From assembly GCA_029005135.1 (NCBI GenBank), contig JAQXFO010000001.1:1-64000 (forward strand): a stretch of DNA of 64,000 nt, written 5' to 3'. Every line of letters begins with the position of its first letter. Within the stretch, counting starts at the first letter, position 1. The translations under genes were made by a program, and so were the position numbers. The notes beneath the pieces were generated by a model. That model had not been told where the DNA came from. It saw nothing but the letters and a program-made list of their open reading frames with translations, and did no database searches. Positions 27,321-36,269 of this stretch are shown in pieces. The stretch comes from Lachnospiraceae bacterium. Lineage in GTDB: Bacteria; Bacillota; Clostridia; Lachnospirales; Lachnospiraceae.

Positions 27321-27848
27321 GTGAAACGCAAACTGATCGTATTTCTGATGATATGGGTGCTCTTCATCCTGCAGTCAACAATCTTCCAGTTTCTGGAGAT
27401 CGCCTCGACGACGCCGAACCTGCTTCTGATACTGACGGTTTCGCTGGGGTTCATGCGCGGCAAGCGTGAGGGCCTGTTTACCGGCTTCGTCAGCGGTCTG
27501 ATGATTGACCTGTTTTACGGCACGGTTTTCGGCTTCTACGCCCTGATCTATATGTATATCGGCTTTCTCAGCGGCTGCTTCTGCAATGTTTTCTTCGATG
27601 AGGATATCAAGGTGCCGCTGATCCTTGTCACGGTGGGCGACTTTCTGTACGGCATCGTGATTTATCTGAGTCGTTTCTTCCTGAGGGGACGCGTGGATTT
27701 CATCGGGTATGTCAGAAGTGTGATCATGCCTGAGATCGTGTACACCGTGATAGTGACCCTGATTCTTTACCGGCTGATCTATCTGATCAACCGCAGGATT
27801 TCGGAAAAGGAAAAGGGCAGTGCCAAGAATTTATGGTTAAAAAATTAA
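27321..27848 (+). CDS. mreD: rod shape-determining protein MreD
   Basis: A small polytopic membrane protein (175 residues, about five spans) of the elongasome. It starts with GTG immediately after the mreC stop, with AAGGAGAATTCC upstream. Hydrophobic segments such as FMRGKREGLFTGFVSGLMID are typical. The end overlaps the PBP2 gene by 16 bases. Confidence 0.9.
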   Translation: MKRKLIVFLMIWVLFILQSTIFQFLEIASTTPNLLLILTVSLGFMRGKREGLFTGFVSGLMIDLFYGTVFGFYALIYMYIGFLSGCFCNVFFDEDIKVPLILVTVGDFLYGIVIYLSRFFLRGRVDFIGYVRSVIMPEIVYTVIVTLILYRLIYLINRRISEKEKGSAKNLWLKN

Positions 27849-30727
27849 AAGCATTTTTCAAAAGGGCTCATATCAACAGGACAACGCTTCTGGCGGTTGT
27901 CTTTGTTCTTATGTCCCTTTTTCTTTTGAGACGCATCTACAATCTGCAGATCATCAACGGCGCTTACTACGCCGAGAACTTTTCGATGAAGACGACGCGG
28001 ACACTGACGCTGAAAAGCACCCGCGGCAACATCTATGACAGAAACGGCCGTATTCTGGCTACGAACGAGCTGTCCTACTCCCTGACGATCACCGACGCCG
28101 GCTCTTACAGCACAAGCCGTGAGAAGGCTCTGGCGCTAAACGGGGAGGCTTATCGTCTGAAAACGATTCTCGAGGCCAACGGCGACAGGCTGGACAATGA
28201 TTTTCATGTGACGCTGGACGGCGCCGGTGATTACATCTACAATGTCTCCGGCCAGTCGCTGCTTCGTTTTAAAGCCGACGTTTACGGCCATGCGAAGATC
28301 GACGATCTGAAAGCGGAAGAGCGAAATGCCACAGCCGCCGAGATGATGGCTTATCTGATCTCGGAGCAGCGCTTTGCCATTATCCGTGACAAGAAACCCT
28401 ACACCGCCGAGGAACTGGCTTCCGTCGGCCTGCCGGAGACGCTGACGCCCCGGGAGATCCTGGATATCGTCTACGTGCGCTATGAGCTTTTCACCACCAG
28501 CTACCAGAAATACGTGCCGGTCACCATTGCCACAGGACTTTCGGCCGAGTCGGTCGCCGAGCTTCAGGAGCAGCAGTCCACGCTGACCGGCATCGATATC
28601 GCCGAGGACTCGATCCGCGTCTATCCGGATGCCGAGGCCTTTGCGTCGATCATCGGTTATACCGGCAAGATTTCGGCCGACGAGCTGACCGTTCTTAAGG
28701 AAGAAAACAGTGCCTACAACAGTACATCAATCGTGGGCAAGTCCGGTATCGAAAAGGTTTTCGAGACGGATCTTCAGGGCACCAACGGCAAGCAGACGGT
28801 CTATGTCGACAACCTGGGCAAGGTCACGGAGGTGGATGAAGACTCTCTGGTGGAACCCCGTGCCGGCCGTGATGTTACACTGACCATCGACAAGGATCTG
28901 CAGTTGGCGGCTTATAAGATCCTGGAACAGCGTATCGCCGGCGTTCTTGTCTCGGTCATCATCAACGAGAAGACCTTCGATTACGAGAATCTGAAGGACT
29001 CCTCGGACATCCGTATCCCGATCTATGATGTCTATAACGCCATGATCGAAAACAGCGTCATCGATACCTCCCATTTTATCTACAGCGAGGCATCCCCCAA
29101 TGAGAAGCTGCTGCTGGAGGCTCATGATACCAAACAGAGCGAGGTTTTCGCGGCGATTAACCGGGAACTGACAGGGGAATCGCCCGTAATCTACAGCGAA
29201 CTGACGCAGGAGATGCAGGAATACGAAAGCTACATCGTGGATACGATGCTGGCATCAGAAACCGGTATTCTCAATACCGGGGCCATTGATAAGAACGACG
29301 AGACCTATCTGGCCTGGGCCCGGGAGGGCAGCATTTCTCTCCGGGAATACCTCACTTACGCCGCTTCCCAGAACTGGATCGACATTACCAGCATCGCACC
29401 GTCGGATACCTATCTGAGTTCCGATGCGATCTATGAAGTCATTGCGGACTATATCATCAACTATCTGTCTGAAGACAAGACCTTCGATAAGCTCCTGTAC
29501 AAATACATGCTGCAGGAGGATCGCATCACGCCCAATATGATCATCAATGTCCTCTATGACCAGGGCATCCTGGACAAGGAGGATGAACTCTATGATGATT
29601 ACCAGCGTGAAGCAATCTCGTCCTACGATCTGATGGTCAGCAAGATCACGAATCTCGAGATAACGCCGGCTATGCTGGCGCTGAGCCCCTGCTCCGGTTC
29701 CGCCGTTATCGTCAATCCGATGAACGGTGAGATTCTGGCCTGCGTCACCTATCCCGGCTATGACAACAACCGTCTGGCCAACACGATGGATGTGGCCTAC
29801 TATAATAAGCTGGCTGCCGATGAATCCCGTCCCTTCTACAACAGAGCCACACAGCAGACCACAGCGCCCGGTTCCACTTTCAAGATCGTCACTGCCGCCG
29901 CCGGTCTGGAGGAGGGCGTCGTCGATCTGGGAAGCTACTTCTACTGCAACGGTGTCTTTGATCTGATCGAAACGCCGCTGTCCTGCTGGCAGAAGGAAGG
30001 CCATGGCGACATGAACGTGGTCTGGGGTATTCAGAATTCCTGCAACGTCTATTTTGCCAATGTGGCTTATCTGCTCGGGCAGACAGAGATGGGCACCTGG
30101 TCCGACTCCCTGTCTCTCGGCAAGCTGCAGCAGTACGCGAAGCTCTTTGATCTGGATAAGGCTTCCGGCATCGAGATCCCGGAAGCATCGCCTCAGGTCT
30201 CCACACAGTATGCGATCCAGACCTGTATCGGTCAGGGTACCAACGCCTACACCACCACCCAGCTGGCTCGCTATGCGGCCATCCTGGCCAACGAAGGCAC
30301 CAGCTACAACATTTCCCTCGTGGACAAGGTCACCGATACGGACGGCAATCTCGTCAGGGATTTCGTCCCGACCATTGAAAGCGAGCTGGATGTGGCATCC
30401 ACGACCTGGGATATCATCAGGAACAGCCTGAAAGCCGTTATCAACACCAAAGCCGAATGGAACGGCTATCCGATCCAGGTGGCCGGCAAGACCGGTACTG
30501 CCCAGTCAAGCCGACCGACACCGTCCCTTGGTCTGTTCGTCTGCTACGCGCCCTATGAGGCCCCCCAGGTGGCGATGGCGGTGCGTATCGGCAACGGTTA
30601 TTCGTCGATTAACGCCATGCTGACGGCTCAGGATATCATTTCCTACTACTTCAATCTTGTGGATGAAGAGACGATCATTCCGGGACACGCTGTCACAACC
30701 AATATCAGCCAGGTCCAGAATGACTGA
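27833..30727 (+). CDS. mrdA: penicillin-binding protein 2, elongasome transpeptidase with large insertion
   Basis: A class B PBP that cross-links peptidoglycan during elongation, working with RodA (next gene). At 964 residues it is about 300 longer than typical PBP2. It has one N-terminal membrane span, the pedestal motif RGNIYDRNGRILA (about residue 64), and transpeptidase motifs S681-TFK, S736-CN and K886-TGT. Between LTIDKDLQLAAYKIL (about 355) and SGSAVIVNPMNGEILA (about 620), which are almost adjacent in canonical PBP2, lies an insertion of roughly 250 mostly helical, acidic residues. The ATG at 27833 lies inside the end of mreD. Confidence 0.94.
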   Translation: MVKKLKAFFKRAHINRTTLLAVVFVLMSLFLLRRIYNLQIINGAYYAENFSMKTTRTLTLKSTRGNIYDRNGRILATNELSYSLTITDAGSYSTSREKALALNGEAYRLKTILEANGDRLDNDFHVTLDGAGDYIYNVSGQSLLRFKADVYGHAKIDDLKAEERNATAAEMMAYLISEQRFAIIRDKKPYTAEELASVGLPETLTPREILDIVYVRYELFTTSYQKYVPVTIATGLSAESVAELQEQQSTLTGIDIAEDSIRVYPDAEAFASIIGYTGKISADELTVLKEENSAYNSTSIVGKSGIEKVFETDLQGTNGKQTVYVDNLGKVTEVDEDSLVEPRAGRDVTLTIDKDLQLAAYKILEQRIAGVLVSVIINEKTFDYENLKDSSDIRIPIYDVYNAMIENSVIDTSHFIYSEASPNEKLLLEAHDTKQSEVFAAINRELTGESPVIYSELTQEMQEYESYIVDTMLASETGILNTGAIDKNDETYLAWAREGSISLREYLTYAASQNWIDITSIAPSDTYLSSDAIYEVIADYIINYLSEDKTFDKLLYKYMLQEDRITPNMIINVLYDQGILDKEDELYDDYQREAISSYDLMVSKITNLEITPAMLALSPCSGSAVIVNPMNGEILACVTYPGYDNNRLANTMDVAYYNKLAADESRPFYNRATQQTTAPGSTFKIVTAAAGLEEGVVDLGSYFYCNGVFDLIETPLSCWQKEGHGDMNVVWGIQNSCNVYFANVAYLLGQTEMGTWSDSLSLGKLQQYAKLFDLDKASGIEIPEASPQVSTQYAIQTCIGQGTNAYTTTQLARYAAILANEGTSYNISLVDKVTDTDGNLVRDFVPTIESELDVASTTWDIIRNSLKAVINTKAEWNGYPIQVAGKTGTAQSSRPTPSLGLFVCYAPYEAPQVAMAVRIGNGYSSINAMLTAQDIISYYFNLVDEETIIPGHAVTTNISQVQND

Positions 30728-30738
30728 CGGAAGGTAAC

Positions 30739-31911
30739 ATGCTCAGACAATACAAACTTAAGGATTACAATTTCAGACTTGTCCTGTGGGTGATGTCCCT
30801 CAGTATTCTCGGCATTCTGCTGGTGGGTTCGGCGGAGGCATCCCTCCAGTCGCGCCAGCTGATGGGCGTCATCATGGGTACGATCCTGATGCTCGTGATC
30901 TCCCTTTTTGATTATTCCTGGGTCCTGAGTTTCTACTGGATCATCTACGGCGTCAATATTCTGATGCTGTCCGCCGTTCTTCTGTACGGCTGGGCCACCC
31001 ACGGTGCGCGGCGGTGGATCAATCTGGGTTTCACAAAGTTCCAGCCCGTTGAGCTGGCCAAGATCTTTATTATTCTCTTTTTTGCCATGTTCCTGATGAA
31101 GCATGCCAACGAAATCAGTAAGCCCCGTACCATCATCAAGGCGATGCTGCTGATTGCCCTGCCTCTGGCTCTTATCATTATGGAACCGGATCTTAAGAAC
31201 ACGCTGACCATCACCATGGTATTCTGCTGTCTGTACTTTGTGGCAGGACTGGATTTCAGGATCGTCTTCGGGGCGGTGGGCGCCGTCATCCTGGCCGCGG
31301 CCATACTGCTGCCGATCATCCTGCAGCCGGGCTCTAATATCCTCCGCGATTACCAGCGCGACCGTATCATGATGTTCATCTATCAGGATGATGAGAATTA
31401 TAATTATGACAACACGCAGCAGAACAATTCTGTCACCGCTATCGGTTCCGGACAGCTGACGGGCAAAGGACTCAACAATTCTGATGTGTCGTCGGCCAAC
31501 AAGGGGAATTTTATCCCCGAGATCCAGACTGACTTTATCTTTGCCGTGGCGGGAGAGGAGCTTGGCTTCATCGGCAGTGCCGGGATCATCATCCTCCTTC
31601 TGCTGATCATACTGGAATGTCTCTTTACCGGCAGACGGGCCAAGGATCTGTCCGGCACAATCATATGCACCGGCATGGCGGCACTGATCGCGTTCCAGAG
31701 TTTTATCAATATCGGTGTGGCCACAGGCATCCTGCCCAACACGGGCACGCCGCTGCCCTTTGTCAGCAACGGTCTGTCCTCACTGGTCAGTCTGTATATC
31801 GGCATCGGCTTCGTGCTGAACGTCAGCCTTCAGAATAAGGTTCGTCTTTCTGAAGTGCGTCATTCCGAGAGAAAGGCGGCGCGGCATCGCTATGTCAGAA
31901 GAAACGATTAA
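30739..31911 (+). CDS. rodA: RodA/FtsW/SpoVE family peptidoglycan glycosyltransferase
   Basis: A SEDS polymerase with about ten membrane spans that makes glycan strands from lipid II. The 390-residue protein shows GARRWINLGFTKFQPVELAK and the C-terminal NIGVATGILPNTGTPLPFVSNG. The place directly after mrdA argues for RodA over FtsW. The last 20 bases overlap the carboxypeptidase gene. Confidence 0.92.
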   Translation: MLRQYKLKDYNFRLVLWVMSLSILGILLVGSAEASLQSRQLMGVIMGTILMLVISLFDYSWVLSFYWIIYGVNILMLSAVLLYGWATHGARRWINLGFTKFQPVELAKIFIILFFAMFLMKHANEISKPRTIIKAMLLIALPLALIIMEPDLKNTLTITMVFCCLYFVAGLDFRIVFGAVGAVILAAAILLPIILQPGSNILRDYQRDRIMMFIYQDDENYNYDNTQQNNSVTAIGSGQLTGKGLNNSDVSSANKGNFIPEIQTDFIFAVAGEELGFIGSAGIIILLLLIILECLFTGRRAKDLSGTIICTGMAALIAFQSFINIGVATGILPNTGTPLPFVSNGLSSLVSLYIGIGFVLNVSLQNKVRLSEVRHSERKAARHRYVRRND

Positions 31912-32914
31912 AAAAGAAAAAAAGAAAAGCCGGCGTGTCCTGACAGCGGCGGTCCTGACCGCTTTTGCCGGTATAGCCGCCGTGGGGCTCTTTTCCCTCT
32001 ATGCCCTGCGCTATCTGGGATCTCTGCCGGAGGTCATGCCCTATGACAGTGCGGTGATGTCCTACGGCAAAGCCGATGTGATCACCATGGGTACCGCCGA
32101 GGGCTTTTCCGCTTCCCTGGCCGTCGGTCCCGATGACCTGGCGCTGGAGGGAGTGGAACTGAGTCAGCCTGTCTGCGCGGGGCTTTTTTCCGTCAGTGAC
32201 AATACGCTGCTTTTTGCTAAAGATATCTACAGCCGGATTTATCCGGCCAGCATCACCAAGCTGATGACGGCGATCCTGGCCTTCGAATATGCCGATGAAT
32301 CTCAGATGGTGACGATCCAGCCGTCGGATGTTGCCCTGGAGGAAGGCTCTCAGGTCATCGGCCTTCAGGCGGGAGACCAGGTCCTGATGGGGGATCTCAT
32401 CAAGGCTATGATGGTACATTCCGGCAATGATGCAGCCCAGGCAATTGCCCGTGTTGTCGGCGGCACCCAGAGCCGTTTTGTTGACATGATGAATGAGGAA
32501 GCCGGGAAGATCGGGGCCACGGGAACACATTTTGTGAATCCGACCGGCCTGCATGACGAGGATCACTATACCACGGTCTATGATATTTATCTGATGCTGA
32601 AGAAGGCCGTGACTTACGGGAGTTTCCTGAATATCACACAGATGCCCCTCTTTCAGATCTCCTATACCAACGCCGCCGGTGAGGCGGTAACGAAGACCCT
32701 CTATGGCACGGATCATTACATAACGGGAGAGGATCAGCCGCCCCGCGGCGTATCGGTCCTCGGCGGCAAGACCGGCACCACCTCGGCTGCCGGCAGCTGT
32801 CTGGCGATCTTTTCCCAGAACGAATACGGTGAGCTTTACATCAGCATCGTCGTCCGGGCCGGGGGAAAGCAATCCCTGTACCGTGACATGAACACCCTGT
32901 TATCTCAACTGTAA
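31892..32914 (+). CDS. serine-type D-Ala-D-Ala carboxypeptidase
   Basis: A low-molecular-weight PBP (DacF/PBP5-like) that trims the terminal D-alanine from stem peptides outside the membrane. An N-terminal basic stretch and membrane anchor (about 15-40) precede the catalytic motifs S120-ITK, S177-GN and K293-TG. The C-terminal beta domain and anchor helix of PBP5 are missing, since the protein ends about 45 residues after KTG, so it is probably held by its N-terminal span. The ATG lies within rodA. Confidence 0.9.
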   Translation: MSEETIKKEKKKSRRVLTAAVLTAFAGIAAVGLFSLYALRYLGSLPEVMPYDSAVMSYGKADVITMGTAEGFSASLAVGPDDLALEGVELSQPVCAGLFSVSDNTLLFAKDIYSRIYPASITKLMTAILAFEYADESQMVTIQPSDVALEEGSQVIGLQAGDQVLMGDLIKAMMVHSGNDAAQAIARVVGGTQSRFVDMMNEEAGKIGATGTHFVNPTGLHDEDHYTTVYDIYLMLKKAVTYGSFLNITQMPLFQISYTNAAGEAVTKTLYGTDHYITGEDQPPRGVSVLGGKTGTTSAAGSCLAIFSQNEYGELYISIVVRAGGKQSLYRDMNTLLSQL

Positions 32915-32929
32915 GAAATGACAATGTTC

Positions 32930-32958
32930 TTGTTTTTTCGGGCGGATTAACCTATAAT
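32930..32958 (+). promoter_or_regulatory. predicted strong sigma-A promoter for the P-loop/HlyD-like/yggS/sepF operon
   Basis: TTGTTT, a 17-base spacer and a perfect TATAAT in the 100-base gap after the carboxypeptidase. Transcription would start near 32965, leaving a 50-base leader. Confidence 0.65.
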
Positions 32959-33014
32959 AGATTCACAAACACCGCATGTGTTTGAAATAGATTTGTCCAC
33001 AGGAGGGCACTGCA

Positions 33015-33434
33015 ATGATTCACTTAATAGTAGGTACTAAGGGCAAAGGCAAGACCAAGATTTTGATCGACAAAGCCAACAACAACGTTAAGGATGTTAA
33101 AGGCAGCGTGGTTTATATAGATCAGAGCATGCGCCACATGTATGAACTGAACAACAAGATCCGTTACGTCAATATCAAGGAATTCGGTATTGCGAACCGT
33201 GACGAATTCATCGGTTTCTTCAACGGCATCATTTCTCAGAACCGTGACACAGAACAGATTTACCTCGACGGCCTGCTTAAGCTGGATGCCGTTGAATCCG
33301 AAGACATCAGCTACATCATTAAGAAACTGGATACGATCTGCAGCGCCCATAATATTGATATGACGATCAGCCTGTCAGCCGAAAAGGAAGACCTCGAAGC
33401 CGAGCTTCAGGAAATGGTTGAAACGGCTTTATAA
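33015..33434 (+). CDS. small P-loop NTPase-like protein, function unknown
   Basis: A 139-residue soluble protein with a Walker A motif G7-TKGKGKT and two candidate Walker B strands (SVVYID and QIYLDG). A helical C-terminal half ends in an acidic helix (EKEDLEAELQEMVE). I do not recognise a characterised family. It is the first gene after a strong promoter and has a good RBS (AGGAGGGCACTGC), so it is probably well expressed. It heads the operon that ends in sepF, which suggests, as inference only, a role around division or the envelope. Pipelines may label it PilT-like or hypothetical. Confidence 0.8.
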   Translation: MIHLIVGTKGKGKTKILIDKANNNVKDVKGSVVYIDQSMRHMYELNNKIRYVNIKEFGIANRDEFIGFFNGIISQNRDTEQIYLDGLLKLDAVESEDISYIIKKLDTICSAHNIDMTISLSAEKEDLEAELQEMVETAL

Positions 33435-33439
33435 TAACA

Positions 33440-33458
33440 GGGATCAGGGGGAGATCCC
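33440..33458 (+). promoter_or_regulatory. hairpin presenting the Shine-Dalgarno of the HlyD-like gene
   Basis: GGGATC and GATCCC form a 6-base stem whose 7-base loop is AGGGGGA, the ribosome binding site for the TTG at 33462. It may tune translation of the second operon gene. Confidence 0.4.
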
Positions 33459-33461
33459 GTT

Positions 33462-34835
33462 TTGTTAAAGGATACGAAACGAAATCAGAAAATAGCATCG
33501 AAAAGTACATCATCAACGGTTAAGCGGAGAATTCCGGTTAATATCGGGACGATTATTTTTGGTGCTATTTTTATTTATATTGTTGCGTCGCTGATCCTGT
33601 ATATGACAGCGAATCATGTGGTCTCTTACCAGGTGACCGGCGGACCTCTGGCCAAAAACCAGGAATACAGTGCTCTGGTGCTGAGAAACGAAACGGTGGT
33701 GACGACGGATTCCGCCGGCTATCTGACCTATTACGCACCGGAAAATGAAAAGGTCCGCAAGACCGGCTCAGTCTACGGTATCGGACAGGAGATGCCGGCC
33801 GTCGAGAGTCTGCCTCTGACGGATGAGACCTACCGGGCTTTGCAGAGTACGATGGAGAATTTCACCGGCAGCTTCAACGGTGTTAATTTTTCCGAAGTCT
33901 ATAATTGCAAATACAAGCTCAACGGCGAAATTCTCAGTGCCAATATGAATGCCGGAACCGGTGCCATGGGGGCCCAGACGATCATGACGGCGCCGGAGGC
34001 CGGCATCGTTGTCTATGCGGTTGACGGCTATGAGGATTACGATGTGTCTCATATCACGTCGGAACAGCTTGACCGCAAGACCTATATGAAGACAGATCTC
34101 AAGACATCGGACAGAGTCAAGGAGGGCAGCGCCGTCTACAAGCTGATCACATCGGATCGCTGGTCGGTGGTGATCCCCCTGTCTTCTCGTCAGATTGTCG
34201 ATCTTGACGGACGGACACAGATCCGTGTCCGCTTCCTCAAGGACAACACCACCCAGGTGGGGTCTCTGACGATCGTCACCGGCGATGACGGCGCCTACTA
34301 CGGCATCATTACCTTCGCCAACGGCATGATCCGTTACGTCAACGATCGCTTCCTGGATATCGAACTGGTAACGAACACACAGACGGGTCTTAAGATCCCG
34401 ATCTCCTCGATCATCACCAAGAGCTTCTATGTGATACCTGAGGATTTTGCCGTCACCGGCGGTGACAGCAACTCCCTCGGTTTCCTCAGACTGACCCAGG
34501 ATGAGGAGGGGACGGCCCGGGCGGTCTTTGTGTCCGATACGCTCTATGAGCATAAGGATGGCTGCTATTACGTCGACAGCGATGAGTTTGATGCCGGGGA
34601 TATCCTCGTCAAGGGCGGAACGACCGGCGAACGCTTCATTGTCGGAGAAACACGGCTGCTTGAAGGTGTCTATTCGATCAACAAGGGCTATGCCGTTTTC
34701 CGCAAGATCGTGATCATCGACAAAAATGAGGACTATGCCATCGTAGAAAAGGGAACCACCTACGGCATCGCGCAGTTCGACTATATCGTACTGGATGCCG
34801 CCGATGTGAAGGAATCGGAGATCACTGTCAACTGA
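33462..34835 (+). CDS. HlyD-like membrane adaptor protein, function unknown
   Basis: This 457-residue protein starts with TTG and has a basic N-terminus, one membrane span (about 29-50, IGTIIFGAIFIYIVASLILYM) and an extracytoplasmic part. That part resembles the barrel and lipoyl-like domains of HlyD/periplasmic adaptor proteins (SAGYLTYYAPENEKVRKTGS; TAPEAGIVVYAVDGYED). No transporter or outer channel gene lies beside it, and the neighbours are a P-loop protein, yggS and sepF. It may therefore act at the envelope or divisome and not in export. The call is by domain resemblance only. Confidence 0.75.
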   Translation: MLKDTKRNQKIASKSTSSTVKRRIPVNIGTIIFGAIFIYIVASLILYMTANHVVSYQVTGGPLAKNQEYSALVLRNETVVTTDSAGYLTYYAPENEKVRKTGSVYGIGQEMPAVESLPLTDETYRALQSTMENFTGSFNGVNFSEVYNCKYKLNGEILSANMNAGTGAMGAQTIMTAPEAGIVVYAVDGYEDYDVSHITSEQLDRKTYMKTDLKTSDRVKEGSAVYKLITSDRWSVVIPLSSRQIVDLDGRTQIRVRFLKDNTTQVGSLTIVTGDDGAYYGIITFANGMIRYVNDRFLDIELVTNTQTGLKIPISSIITKSFYVIPEDFAVTGGDSNSLGFLRLTQDEEGTARAVFVSDTLYEHKDGCYYVDSDEFDAGDILVKGGTTGERFIVGETRLLEGVYSINKGYAVFRKIVIIDKNEDYAIVEKGTTYGIAQFDYIVLDAADVKESEITVN

Positions 34836-34851
34836 TCAGGAGTTATTTATC

Positions 34852-35571
34852 ATGAGAAAACAGGAATTACAAAATAATATCACCCGCGTCAGAGAGAAGA
34901 TCGACAGGGCCTGTGAGAGAGCCGGCCGCAGCAGCGCCGATGTGACGCTGCTGGCCGTTTCCAAAACAAAGCCGGAGGAAGATATACGGCTCCTTTACGA
35001 GCTTGGTCAGCGGGATTTCGGCGAGAATTATGTTCAGGAACTGCGGGCAAAGGCCGAGGCCCTGCCCGGTGACATCCGCTGGCATATGATCGGCCATCTG
35101 CAGCGCAATAAGGTGAAATACATCGCGCCCTATGTGGCCATGATTCATTCGGTGGATACACTGGCTCTGGCGCAGACCATTGATAAGGAAGCGTCGAAAT
35201 GCGGCCGCGTCATTCCGATCCTCATCGAGGTTAACGTAGCCGGTGAGGAGAGTAAGTTCGGGGTCTCACCGGCAGAGGCACCGGCACTGGCAGAAGCGAT
35301 TTCCCATCTGGATCATGTGTCTCTGGCAGGCTTTATGACCAGCGCCCCCTTCGTGGAGGATCCCGAGGAGGACCGTATTTACTTTAAACAGCTAAAGCAA
35401 TTAAGTGTTGACATAACACAGAAAAACTTTGATAATAAAAACGGTATTGTGCTCAGTATGGGCATGTCCAATGATTACCCTGTTGCCGTGGAAGAGGGTG
35501 CCACCCTTGTCCGCGTCGGCACCGATATCTTTGGCGCAAGACACTACGCAAAGACAGGAGAAAACAAGTAA
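34852..35571 (+). CDS. yggS: YggS/YlmE family PLP homeostasis protein
   Basis: A single-domain PLP-binding barrel protein (239 residues) that buffers pyridoxal phosphate and has no known catalytic activity. The PLP lysine is K38 in LLAVSKTKP. DFGENYVQEL and WHMIGHLQRNKVK are diagnostic. It is the ylmE position of the ylmE-sepF pair found in Firmicutes. RBS AGGAGTTATTTATC. The stop TAA shares its last A with the sepF ATG. Confidence 0.95.
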   Translation: MRKQELQNNITRVREKIDRACERAGRSSADVTLLAVSKTKPEEDIRLLYELGQRDFGENYVQELRAKAEALPGDIRWHMIGHLQRNKVKYIAPYVAMIHSVDTLALAQTIDKEASKCGRVIPILIEVNVAGEESKFGVSPAEAPALAEAISHLDHVSLAGFMTSAPFVEDPEEDRIYFKQLKQLSVDITQKNFDNKNGIVLSMGMSNDYPVAVEEGATLVRVGTDIFGARHYAKTGENK

Positions 35572-36188
35572 TGGCCCTTTTGGATAGATTCCTTGATGCA
35601 ATGAAACTGAATGATGACGACGAATTCGACGATGATGACTTTCTCGACGATGAATTTGATGATGACGAAGACGAGGTGAAGCCGAAGAATCGTTTCTTCA
35701 AGCGTTTCCGTGACGACGACCCCGATGACGATCTTGATGATGACGAACCCGAGGTCAGCAGCCGCAAGGAAAAACCGCGCAAGGAGGAAAAAGTCTCTGC
35801 CGACAAGTTTGACATGCCGAAAAGTTCGGCCAGACCGGTGAGGGAAAAGGCGGCGAAGAAATCCAAGGTAACACCGATCCGGAAAGCCTCAAAGCCGGCC
35901 GGCATGGAAGTCAATGTGATTCGCCCGCAGTCCATGGAGGATACCCGCGACATCGCCGATACCCTGATGGATAACTGCACGGTCGTCCTGAATCTGGAAG
36001 GTCTTGACGTTGACATGGCACAGCGTATTATTGACTTTACCTGCGGCGCCTGCTATTCCCTTAACGGCAGCCTTCAGAAAGTCTCTTCGTATATCTTCAT
36101 ACTGACACCCCAGGATGTGGACATTTCCGGTGATTACGAAGACATTCTCAGCGGATTCGACCTGCCGTCGATGAAGACACCCTACTGA
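35571..36188 (+). CDS. sepF: cell division protein SepF
   Basis: A membrane-associated FtsZ partner that shapes the Z-ring. It has 205 residues: a short N-terminal amphipathic helix (LLDRFLDAMKL), a long Asp/Glu-rich segment (about 12-65), a basic linker and the C-terminal SepF domain (VNVIRPQSMEDTRDIADTL to the end). The acidic segment is much longer than in B. subtilis SepF. The genes ylmG, ylmH and divIVA, which usually follow, are absent; aroB and lspA come next after a strong terminator. Confidence 0.95.
   Translation: MALLDRFLDAMKLNDDDEFDDDDFLDDEFDDDEDEVKPKNRFFKRFRDDDPDDDLDDDEPEVSSRKEKPRKEEKVSADKFDMPKSSARPVREKAAKKSKVTPIRKASKPAGMEVNVIRPQSMEDTRDIADTLMDNCTVVLNLEGLDVDMAQRIIDFTCGACYSLNGSLQKVSSYIFILTPQDVDISGDYEDILSGFDLPSMKTPY
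35602..35755 (+). repeat. low-complexity Asp-codon-rich stretch in sepF
   Basis: GATGAT/GACGAC-rich sequence encodes runs such as DDDEFDDDDFLDDEFDDDED. It is compositionally unlike its neighbours and probably length-variable. Confidence 0.75.
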
Positions 36189-36200
36189 TAAGATTTTTCG

Positions 36201-36241
36201 AAAGAGTACGGACGTTAAGCGGCGTCACGTACTCTTTTTTT
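36201..36241 (+). terminator. strong intrinsic terminator after sepF
   Basis: AAAGAGTACGGACG pairs with CGTCACGTACTCTTT (one unpaired A) around an 8-base loop and runs into an 8-base T-tract. Confidence 0.85.
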
Positions 36242-36269
36242 GATCATGACTGTTTTTCAGGAGATTTTT

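Noticed and set aside
33462-34835. Type I secretion or ABC efflux adaptor
   Set aside because: No ABC transporter or outer-membrane channel is present nearby and the host appears Gram-positive; only the domain resemblance is kept.
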